25,629 bases of DNA from a virus. The position numbers and the translations under genes were made by a program. Location of the stretch: positions 1 to 25,629 of the IMG/VR virus record IMGVR_UViG_3300028829_000888; one strand, written 5' to 3'. The notes beneath the pieces were generated by a model. That model made no database searches, had not been told where the DNA came from, and saw only the letters and a list, made by a program, of their open reading frames with translations. Position 1 is the first letter of the stretch. Each line of letters starts with the position of its first letter. This document shows, in pieces, positions 9,820-17,161 of this stretch.

Positions 9820-12544
9820 AACTATCTCCAATAATCCCAGACATTATTCCGTCGTTAAGCGGAGCAGGCTGCTCCACCGATCCTGTCTTTACTGTTCTGA
9901 CTTGATCTAATAATTGATAAAGCTTTGAGGCTCCGTTTTGATTATTCCCATCACCTAGATGAGAGACCACATCTGCGGGAACAACAAACTCCCCACTCGA
10001 AAGAGCGGCGGCGTTAGAGCCATCTATGCTTGCAGGTATCGTATCGTCCATCCCGCCTTCTGCTCCGCCGATGTATCCACCCCCAGCCATCGCATTAACG
10101 ATGCCACCAGCAAAACCTCCCGTACCCGGTATCACACCCGGACCTTCGTCTAGAGGGCCAGAGAGATTAAGAGATCCTCCGCCGCCTGATAAGTAATCTG
10201 GAAGATTGTACGCACCATAAGAATTGGAGTACGCAGACGGTATGGAAATGTTTTGATCGAATTGCTGACCCGAAGATCTGTTCTCGGATATTTCTTCTAT
10301 TCGGTCCATCATCGGCTTAAGGAGAACCTTGGAGAACCAAGCGAATTTTTTCAAGTTATCCTGACTCGTAATATCTGATTCCGATCCAACTGCACCAAGT
10401 CCATTATCACTAGCAAAGTCTCGAATAATAGAAGAGAAGCCATCCCACCCAGATTCCTCTGATCCCGCCATGAAATGCTCTGCGTCGAAGACATTACTGG
10501 GTGAACCTTCGTCGTAAGTTCCAATGTCGCTTAACTCATTCAAAAACACAGTGTCTAACGGAACTCCCGTTATATCAGAGTAGTTTTTAAGCTCTGTAAA
10601 CATTAACTGTTGTATTTCTTTATCTTCAAAAATGCTAAATTCCCAGGGGTTCCTAGCTTTATTAAGTATTCTACTAGCCCTACGGTTTTTTCCTGTTCGT
10701 TCAGGAAAGAAGGATGCTAGTTGTTCACTCTGCCATTCAGCATCTTTGGAGACTAAAGAAGTCGGGCTAATTTCTACAAGATTGGAAGGCTCATAATTAA
10801 TAGAATTAACATTTCTTAAGTCACCGACATAGAACGTCCGCATGACGGGCACCCGACGGCCAAAACTGCGACCCGTCCCGACGGTTCTTGTCCCGACCTG
10901 CCTTTTGGCAGTTGGAAGATTAAGACCGGGGAATAGATCAACCTCCGAGGTAAATATCGCTGGGTCATCCACCGTGTTGCTTCTATCCCAACCCGTCTGG
11001 AACTCCTGGGCTAAGTCCAATGTGGCATCTGGGCCGAAGTAACTACTGGCAATATCTTCAGGAGATCTAGCTATGTCTTGCGAAAGATTATAAATTCCAT
11101 CGCTTGTTACAGGTACATCTTCAGCGGTAATCCCATCATCTTGGATACCTCGGATACCTGTAGAGGGCGCTTCTCTCCAATCTGAATGCTCAACTCTTAT
11201 AACATCCCCATTTTCATCGACTATCTCAGCGCCTTCGCTAGTCAGGACTCTCCTTTCGCCATCCCTTAGAGCAGGTACAAAGCTTTCAGAAGCTTCGTCA
11301 TAGACAAAAGGATGTTTCTTCTCTGTGTCCCAAGAAGCATATTCCGTTCCCGGAGTATCTGAAGTATCTGAAGTATCTGAAGTGTCTGAAGTGTCTGAAG
11401 TATCTTCGCCTGGATACTCGTACTGATCCCTGACAACAATTATGTCGTTGCCTTCAAACCTCAAGACCCTTCCTTCATTATCAACAAATTCGTTTTCTGC
11501 GAGGTACGGAACAGGGTTTCCTGTCTCATCTCTCATATATGGACGCTCTTCTCCTACATCGTCGCTATAGTAGAAAACTTCATCCAAGCTCCCTAACCCA
11601 CCTTGTCCACCTTGTCCACCTTGTCCACCTTGTCCACCCGGCCCTCCCGGTCCTCCCGGTCCTCCACCCGAAAGCCAGCTCACTAAAGCAGCCGGATTAC
11701 TTGCCAATCCTGCTGCCTCATCGGCAGTGATTTCTCCAGCGGAAACAAAATCAGAAAGCAAATTCATCGAGTTTCTAATCAGATCATCCTGACTCATGTT
11801 GACATTGATCTGGTCGGCATCGCTTAGTGCTGCTTGAAACTTAAACTGATCTCCGTATTGGTCCCAGATCCCAGCCTGAGTGTTAAGCTCTTCAGTTAAG
11901 GCATTGAAAAGCTGTGGGTCATATTGCCTCATAGCTGCTAGGTAATCTGGTATCGATGAAAACCCTTGGCTATCAGCTTCAAGTTGAAAGTTTGAGATGT
12001 AATCTTGAGCCGTTTGAACGAGGTTCATCTCGTCCCCAGACAACATTGTTCCTTCGTAATCAACGGGAGTTCTAAACTCCGCTTCAGACCAGTCTTGCCT
12101 AAAAGGATTTCTTTCTGTTGGGCCGTAAATAGCTTCGATACCTTCAGGGACACCCACTTGTTCAGGGCTTAAAAATCGATAGCTTTGATCTACCGCAGAT
12201 GCGTAGTCGTAACTGAATGGGTCTTGATCTGTGAAATCCCTGGCAAGAATTTCATTCCCCGTTCTGTAAACTCGCCCGCGATGAGTAATATAATTTCTGT
12301 CTTGTGAGTTTTGGTCGATACCAGCCTGCGTAGGAGTCGCAGGAACTGTATTGAGTTCAGCGATCCCGCCTCCAGTCTGCGGAAGGTACTCGCTAAAATC
12401 TAAGTCTAGACCTGAAGTGTCGAAATCAGTGTCTGCTGATTCAAGACTGACCCCTTCGTTACCTTGGAGATTTTGATCTCCAGATGCATCTTCAACATTG
12501 ATGTTGTCTTCATCGTTATTTTGCGTGTAAATTGCTGATGACAT
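9809..12544 (-). CDS. Large acidic, low-complexity virion protein with a conserved C-terminal phage domain (911 aa)
   Basis: The first half is acidic and low in recognisable motifs. A run of GGP and GGQ triplets at residues about 293-314 and DTS repeats at about 380-396 are probably flexible linkers. The last 90 residues hold a pattern I know from marine phage structural proteins: GGYIGG, then GGMDDTIPASIDG, then LSSGEFVVPADVVSHLGDG (848-866), then a helix ending VRTVKTG. I do not know a proven function for this domain. The start has AGGT upstream and lies 12 nt after the 435-residue gene. Its length and position suggest a virion component of the tail tip or of the ejected set. The two repeat tracts are encoded by near-perfect 9-nt DNA repeats, so length variants are to be expected. 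Confidence 0.82.
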   Translation of the reverse strand: MSSAIYTQNNDEDNINVEDASGDQNLQGNEGVSLESADTDFDTSGLDLDFSEYLPQTGGGIAELNTVPATPTQAGIDQNSQDRNYITHRGRVYRTGNEILARDFTDQDPFSYDYASAVDQSYRFLSPEQVGVPEGIEAIYGPTERNPFRQDWSEAEFRTPVDYEGTMLSGDEMNLVQTAQDYISNFQLEADSQGFSSIPDYLAAMRQYDPQLFNALTEELNTQAGIWDQYGDQFKFQAALSDADQINVNMSQDDLIRNSMNLLSDFVSAGEITADEAAGLASNPAALVSWLSGGGPGGPGGPGGQGGQGGQGGQGGLGSLDEVFYYSDDVGEERPYMRDETGNPVPYLAENEFVDNEGRVLRFEGNDIIVVRDQYEYPGEDTSDTSDTSDTSDTSDTPGTEYASWDTEKKHPFVYDEASESFVPALRDGERRVLTSEGAEIVDENGDVIRVEHSDWREAPSTGIRGIQDDGITAEDVPVTSDGIYNLSQDIARSPEDIASSYFGPDATLDLAQEFQTGWDRSNTVDDPAIFTSEVDLFPGLNLPTAKRQVGTRTVGTGRSFGRRVPVMRTFYVGDLRNVNSINYEPSNLVEISPTSLVSKDAEWQSEQLASFFPERTGKNRRASRILNKARNPWEFSIFEDKEIQQLMFTELKNYSDITGVPLDTVFLNELSDIGTYDEGSPSNVFDAEHFMAGSEESGWDGFSSIIRDFASDNGLGAVGSESDITSQDNLKKFAWFSKVLLKPMMDRIEEISENRSSGQQFDQNISIPSAYSNSYGAYNLPDYLSGGGGSLNLSGPLDEGPGVIPGTGGFAGGIVNAMAGGGYIGGAEGGMDDTIPASIDGSNAAALSSGEFVVPADVVSHLGDGNNQNGASKLYQLLDQVRTVKTGSVEQPAPLNDGIMSGIIGDSYGR
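11355..11405. repeat. 9-nt tandem repeats coding for DTS units
   Basis: Five copies of GTATCTGAA or GTGTCTGAA plus a partial copy, in frame in the 911-residue gene. They encode alternating Asp, Thr and Ser, probably a flexible linker. Confidence 0.88.
11602..11664. repeat. 9-nt tandem repeats coding for GGP/GGQ triplets
   Basis: Four copies of CTTGTCCAC followed by three copies of a CCGG(C/T)CCTC unit, seven 9-mers in all. They encode Gly-Gly-Gln and Gly-Gly-Pro triplets in the 911-residue protein, a collagen-like or simply flexible tract. Confidence 0.88.
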
Positions 12545-12556
12545 TATAATACCTAC

Positions 12557-13864
12557 CTAGATAATACTTCTAGAGCCGGGAAGAGAGTTTATTCCTGTTC
12601 TTCGCTTCAACCTTGCGTAAGGACTTGGAACGTCCCTTAAGGGGCTAGGGGCAGGCGTCGGAGGGGGAGGGGCCATTGGTGCTTGTTGCTCTTGCTGGCC
12701 CTGACTACTCAAGGATGAAAGGCCGGATGCAGCAGCTTTGGCCAGTCCAGACTTTGATATGCCCCCAGTAGCGGCAGGCTGAAAGCCTGCACCCAACTGG
12801 CCAGCCAAAGCTGTTCCCTGGGTAGTGTTCGCAACGCCTAGTGAAGCAGCCTGTGCGGCAGTCACGCCACCGCCCGCCCCAGAGGCCAGAACTCCCGCTC
12901 CGGGGGCTCCAGCGCCTACCGCTGCGGCCTGAGGAACTCCGAACAAAGGCAAGGCGGAAGATCCAGCCGCCAACCCAGTCGGAGCCGCAGCAGCTAAAGG
13001 CCCGACTGCGGCAGGTGCTGTGGCTGCGGCTGCGGGTACAGCAGCGGTTGCTGCCATGCCACCTGTGGCGGCCACAGCACCGAGACCAAGACCAAACAAA
13101 GCGCCATTCTTGGCACCTTCTTTACCCCCTGTAGCGGCTCCGAATGCAGCTCCGCCGCCAGTCAGGATCGCAGCAGCCGCAAGCGCAGCCATAAGCCCGA
13201 AAGCCTCTGGGTTGCCTGTCTCTGGGTTGATCGTTACTGGACCGAGGAGAGACTGAAGTCCACTAAGCTCTTCCGGCTGTATGTGCATAAGCATGGTGTC
13301 GCCATTGCGACCCTTGGAAGCGATCTCTTTAGATTGCTCAACCATGCCACCATGCGCGTACCCACTCACCCCACCAGACTCAAGCTCCTGAGTTACTTGG
13401 TTGTACATATTCATTGATGGATTGGATTCCATCGGATTAACAGCTCCCCCCATAGCGAAGCCACCCTGGGGTTGTTCATTTAGAGTGAGTCCCTGCCAGA
13501 GTTCTCCCATCCATTGGTCGCCTGTTCCCGTATCCTGATTGGGCTGCTGTTTTCTTTGCTGCATCCCCGGTCGCTGTTGAGGTTGCTGAGGTCTAGCTTG
13601 AGGTTTCTGCGGACCACCAGTAATGGGGCCTAGAGGAGATCGATTCGGGAGTCCCTTGAGTCTTTTGGCTGAGGCATTTCTACCGGCAAACTGCTTCGCG
13701 GATGGATCGTCTTTAGCAGGGAAAACGCTACCCATCGTCTTGTTCTTCATTCCCGCGTTAGGCATGGGAGAACCAGCGATGGGAGGCATGTCAGTTTTAA
13801 TCTGAGAACCCGTAGGGTTTTCATCTTCTAACTGAGAAAACTGTCCGAACTTTTTCTGCATCAT
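12557..13864 (-). CDS. Pro/Gln-rich virion protein with long Ala/Gly hydrophobic region (435 aa)
   Basis: Residues 1-115 are polar with a Pro/Gln run (about 86-112). FAMGGAV (136-142) and YAHGGMV (169-175) match the Gly-turn motif of neighbouring proteins. A conserved-looking segment follows at 188-222 (GDTMLMHIQPEELSGLQSLL, then GPVTINPETGNPEAFG), which I have seen in other marine phage proteins. Residues about 223-300 are almost purely Ala, Gly, Leu and Thr and have glycine-zipper spacing, so they could form membrane-inserting helices. The C-terminus is Pro-rich and then basic. ATG codons stand at 13864 and 13861; the first is used here, with AGG eight bases upstream. It is probably one of the internal or ejected proteins; the evidence is position and composition, not a known domain. 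Confidence 0.8.
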   Translation of the reverse strand: MMQKKFGQFSQLEDENPTGSQIKTDMPPIAGSPMPNAGMKNKTMGSVFPAKDDPSAKQFAGRNASAKRLKGLPNRSPLGPITGGPQKPQARPQQPQQRPGMQQRKQQPNQDTGTGDQWMGELWQGLTLNEQPQGGFAMGGAVNPMESNPSMNMYNQVTQELESGGVSGYAHGGMVEQSKEIASKGRNGDTMLMHIQPEELSGLQSLLGPVTINPETGNPEAFGLMAALAAAAILTGGGAAFGAATGGKEGAKNGALFGLGLGAVAATGGMAATAAVPAAAATAPAAVGPLAAAAPTGLAAGSSALPLFGVPQAAAVGAGAPGAGVLASGAGGGVTAAQAASLGVANTTQGTALAGQLGAGFQPAATGGISKSGLAKAAASGLSSLSSQGQQEQQAPMAPPPPTPAPSPLRDVPSPYARLKRRTGINSLPGSRSII

Positions 13865-13873
13865 AGTGATTAC

Positions 13874-14275
13874 CTAAAGAGCTTCTGTTCCGAATATGTG
13901 AATGTTTATATCGCTTCCGGAATCAGCGGAGGCGTATATCGCGTCACCAGAAATAAGGCCGATCCCAAAAGTCAAAACGTCGGTATTGTTTTGACTTATC
14001 GATTTGTGAAATATAAGGTATTGGGAATCATCTATGTTTAAAGAGGGCGATCTATCTGCACTCTGCACTAACCTGATTGAGTAAGCGGCAGATCCGGTAG
14101 CGTGATGACAAACAGTCATAGAGGAAAAAATCGCCTGCGAGTTCCCCCTAGTCCCAAACCTTTCACCAGAAGGACTGGGTACTTCGTATATTAAGGATGC
14201 TTCCGTATTTGAGTACGGGGCGCTTCCAATCGAGACCATCTCCTTCGCGGCCAATACCTTAAAACCATCAGCCAT
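13874..14275 (-). CDS. Small beta-sandwich-like tail-associated structural protein (133 aa)
   Basis: The sequence follows a pattern I recognise in many phage structural proteins: an N-terminal FKVLAAK, then IYEVPSPSGE, a strand ending in MTVCHHATG, SIRLVQS, a segment ending in DVLTFGIGLISGDAIYASA, and a last strand DINIHIFGTEAL. Relatives usually read VP..., VCN..., LAxGDxIxV... and FG near the end, and look like a single beta-sandwich. No catalytic residues are evident. The start overlaps the end of the 53-residue gene by 8 nt. Relatives tend to sit beside tail genes, as here, so a small tail or virion-surface part is likely. It shares general architecture with the five beta proteins at 21783-23735, but I cannot show homology. 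Confidence 0.8.
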   Translation of the reverse strand: MADGFKVLAAKEMVSIGSAPYSNTEASLIYEVPSPSGERFGTRGNSQAIFSSMTVCHHATGSAAYSIRLVQSADRSPSLNIDDSQYLIFHKSISQNNTDVLTFGIGLISGDAIYASADSGSDINIHIFGTEAL

Positions 14276-14429
14276 AAGTCACTATACCCATCGGCGGAAA
14301 GACCATTGCAAGCTTTATAATCTGATTGCTGTCTCGTTTATTTGGGACATTTTGATTGACCACATTGACAGTATTAACGCTCTTACCGAGAAAAGGATCG
14401 CGTTCTCTACTGTAGATATCATCAGACAT
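14268..14429 (-). CDS. Small hypothetical protein (53 aa) between two tail genes
   Basis: ATG at 14429 overlaps the TAA of the gp10-like gene by one base (TAATG), and the TGA at 14270-14268 overlaps the start of the next gene by 8 nt. The product starts MSDDIYSRERDPFLGKSVN, has an Asn/Val-rich middle, and ends IIKLAMVFPPMGIVTYG. Without it there would be a 153-nt gap in a region where all other gaps are below 15 nt. The tight coupling on both sides and the lack of an internal stop make it convincing as a gene, although it is short. No family is recognised. It is probably translated with its neighbours and so may be a small virion or chaperone component; this is inference. Confidence 0.72.
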   Translation of the reverse strand: MSDDIYSRERDPFLGKSVNTVNVVNQNVPNKRDSNQIIKLAMVFPPMGIVTYG

Positions 14430-17158
14430 TACCTTCTCCCATCGGGTTTGATGCGGATTCTTGAATCACCAAGTTCCCACCCCGCCCCAGGCTCTGAAGT
14501 GTCTTGGTCAGTAAATCTAAGAGACATAGTTCTTCCACGGATCCTTGTGTTTAAGAACTCTGTATCACTTTTAAGGGTAAGGGTTCGGGTAGTCGAGCTA
14601 CTAGAGGAGGGGTAATTTTTCCCAACGATTTTCACGGAAAGTTCAGGGGTCGTGCTGTAAAGTCCGCGAAAGTCAGGAGCGAATCTGTCAACGAACATGG
14701 CGTTATCACCATCTTCTATATCAAAATATCCGCTCTCTATAAAAGAGTTCATAACTGATTCATCATCCCTATAGCCATCCTCGTGGTTATAGATAATAGA
14801 ACGATTAATATTTTCCCACACGCCAGAGGGGTACAGACCCTTATCGAAAGAAGCGTTAGGTTTTTCTCTTAAACCTGAATCAGACCAACCAGACCTCGAC
14901 ATCGATCCATATGCCCACGTCTGGTCTACATAATTAAAAATTACATACTTGTCGGGGTCGATTGAACTACCTGATGGGTAGAACCATATAATCTCATTAA
15001 ACAATGAGTTCAAAGCAGATACAATAACCTCTCTCTTCTCGTAATTTAATTCTTCAAACACTTTTGAAAGAACAGAGCAAGGAACTTTCTGAACGCTTCG
15101 ACCATCTGTCTGGTAGAAGTTACTGTCTCCCATCCAGTAGACGATCCCTCTGCCGGACTTGTGGGCGTGCCTAGAGGCTATCGATATATCATCTGCAACT
15201 TCTTGTAGAGAGAACACAAAGCCTCCCCCTATGTACTGTAGGGAGTACAGTGCGTTATCTGTCCAGATCATAATTTGCCTATCCGATCTGGCGGCGGAGA
15301 TAATCCTAGAACCTTTCTGAAGCGGGGCACCACCAGCAGAGTTCTGATCCGTCATCTTCCAAGATCCTGGGCGATCCACATCGCACCAACGAATAAGCAT
15401 CGGATCGTAATCCCCGAAGGTGTCAGAGGCACCGAAGGCAATCACTTGTCGGGAAGCTGGGTTTGTCATCAAGAACCCAACTTCTTCGGGAACATCACCA
15501 TGCCCATCATCCGTGGACAAGCCAAGCGAGGACATGGGAACTGCGTCAGCAAGCATGATACCAGATGCGTAATCGTTTGAAGTATTTGACCGAGTGCTAT
15601 AAGGATACCCGTTTCTCATCTTGAGCGAGGTGTTCCAGTAGTACGGCTTAGATCTGTCTTTTGACGCTACTAGATCTTCTCCGAATGTATCCAGTGACCA
15701 CACGTTCAAAACATTTGCTGTGCCTGCAAACGGGATTGTAGGATCCCCCCAGGCAGTCCAGTATTTATCTATGAGGAATGCGGAAGTACCCGAGGCGTGA
15801 TCGATAGCGGTCGTTCCTTTTTGACCTCTGGTAGTTCCAGCTCCTCCGGATAACTCATCGCTATTCGTATCATTAGAAGTGAACGTGATTATTTCAGACT
15901 CTATTAAGATGTCACCAGCCACCCCGAATGAGTCTGTAGAGACTAGGGGTATGATTACAGTTGATGATGCACCATCTATTGAAGTTGAAAGCGGAGAAGA
16001 CACCGTGACTGACGGAACGCCTCCCCAAGTTCCTGCTCCCCACCCGCTGAACTCAGCGAACGTAGATTCAGAAGCTTGGACATCTCGCATTATGATGGTG
16101 TCGCCACCTTGTCCAGATGCAGCACTTCCGACCTCATTTACGCTGGCTCCAGTCGCGTGGTCTTTTGAAATGGAACCAAACTGAGATCTCAGGCAACTCG
16201 CAAATGTCAAATTATCTGATGTAGTCCCTAGCTTTATGTACTCATCTCCAATTTTCACCAAGTCATTGGCTGCGAATGCAGGGCTAGAGGAGTTTAAGAC
16301 AATGGTAGGGTCAATATTGGTTATTGCTCCATTTAACGTGGAGGTGGACAAGCCTGTCGGGGCTGTAGCTATACGAATTTCAAAGTAGTCACTGCTAAGA
16401 ACCTTCGTGACTGGAAAGCTCTGCGTGGACTTGGTGGTGTCGTACCCATCTATGCTGGAGGTATGGGACGGGTAATACAGGTCATTCCTATCTATTGTGG
16501 CGATGGGTGTAATGTCAGTTCCAATCTTTAAGAAGTTAACGAAGTCACCGGACGTGACGCCGTGGGCTGGGTAGTAAATCAGAGCAGTCGTTGAGTTTTG
16601 AGCTAGGTAGATCGGGTTGGATAGTTTCTGTAGGAGGAATGCTGCATCACCTAGTGCGTGAGCAGATGCTGTAGTGTTTGCGTATCCCCTAGAAATGGTG
16701 ACGGGATCGCCAGGATTAGTGGTCGTAGTTCCTACAGAAATTAATTCATCGCCTACCGCATTGGCGTCACTCCCCATCCGGACGACATCCCCAGAGGTGA
16801 CATTGAAGTCAAAATGTGCCGTCGTCGCTGCGTCGTTTATGCCTCCGTCAGTCGTGAGGGTGCCTTGGGCTTTGTAGTATATCGGCGTGATATCATGATA
16901 AACGCCACCTAGTTCTACATAGAGTTTTTTATCTGTACCCACTGCCATGAGGTTCGCGCCGTCGATGGACGACCAGTTCACGAGCGTTCTAGATATGCCC
17001 AAGAACTCGTTAGTAGAATACTTAGTCCAGCCGCCGATCTTTTCAGGACTGCCCTGCCGAAACCGAATCAAGTCACAGTCGAACCAGTTTCCCTCAGCGG
17101 AATACTGGGTGCCTTCTCTATTTATACCGGGAGGGAATGTGATCTTGCTATACGGCAT
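14429..17158 (-). CDS. P22 gp10-like tail hub / packaged-DNA stabilisation protein (909 aa)
   Basis: The N-terminus (ITFPPGINREGTQYSAEGNW, then DLIRFRQGSPEKIGGW) is the hallmark of a phage family related to P22 gp10, the tail hub that plugs the packaged-DNA channel below gp4. The region from 560 to 750 has propeller-like repeats, including ARSDRQIMIWTDNALYSLQY, GRGIVYWMGDSNFYQTDG and KYVIFNYVDQTWAYG. Between N-terminus and propeller lie three copies of an insert module (about 120-172, 295-343, 412-464), each with a GDE-I or ESE-I strand, an RG-GT-like turn and an HA-G strand. At 909 residues it is much longer than P22 gp10 (about 470), largely because of this insert. It starts 3 nt after the tail fibre gene. 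Family assignment is by pattern memory; the position next to fibre and adaptor genes agrees. Confidence 0.8.
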   Translation of the reverse strand: MPYSKITFPPGINREGTQYSAEGNWFDCDLIRFRQGSPEKIGGWTKYSTNEFLGISRTLVNWSSIDGANLMAVGTDKKLYVELGGVYHDITPIYYKAQGTLTTDGGINDAATTAHFDFNVTSGDVVRMGSDANAVGDELISVGTTTTNPGDPVTISRGYANTTASAHALGDAAFLLQKLSNPIYLAQNSTTALIYYPAHGVTSGDFVNFLKIGTDITPIATIDRNDLYYPSHTSSIDGYDTTKSTQSFPVTKVLSSDYFEIRIATAPTGLSTSTLNGAITNIDPTIVLNSSSPAFAANDLVKIGDEYIKLGTTSDNLTFASCLRSQFGSISKDHATGASVNEVGSAASGQGGDTIIMRDVQASESTFAEFSGWGAGTWGGVPSVTVSSPLSTSIDGASSTVIIPLVSTDSFGVAGDILIESEIITFTSNDTNSDELSGGAGTTRGQKGTTAIDHASGTSAFLIDKYWTAWGDPTIPFAGTANVLNVWSLDTFGEDLVASKDRSKPYYWNTSLKMRNGYPYSTRSNTSNDYASGIMLADAVPMSSLGLSTDDGHGDVPEEVGFLMTNPASRQVIAFGASDTFGDYDPMLIRWCDVDRPGSWKMTDQNSAGGAPLQKGSRIISAARSDRQIMIWTDNALYSLQYIGGGFVFSLQEVADDISIASRHAHKSGRGIVYWMGDSNFYQTDGRSVQKVPCSVLSKVFEELNYEKREVIVSALNSLFNEIIWFYPSGSSIDPDKYVIFNYVDQTWAYGSMSRSGWSDSGLREKPNASFDKGLYPSGVWENINRSIIYNHEDGYRDDESVMNSFIESGYFDIEDGDNAMFVDRFAPDFRGLYSTTPELSVKIVGKNYPSSSSSTTRTLTLKSDTEFLNTRIRGRTMSLRFTDQDTSEPGAGWELGDSRIRIKPDGRR

Positions 17159-17161
17159 TAG

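Noticed and set aside
11602-11664. True collagen-like triple helix
   Set aside because: The tract is short (about 22 residues) and mostly Gly-Gly-x, which is more typical of a flexible linker.
12841-13256. Plus-strand Gln/Arg/Pro-rich and Ala-rich frames opposite the 435-residue gene
   Set aside because: They are antisense products of the Ala/Gly-rich codons of the real gene; composition follows from that.
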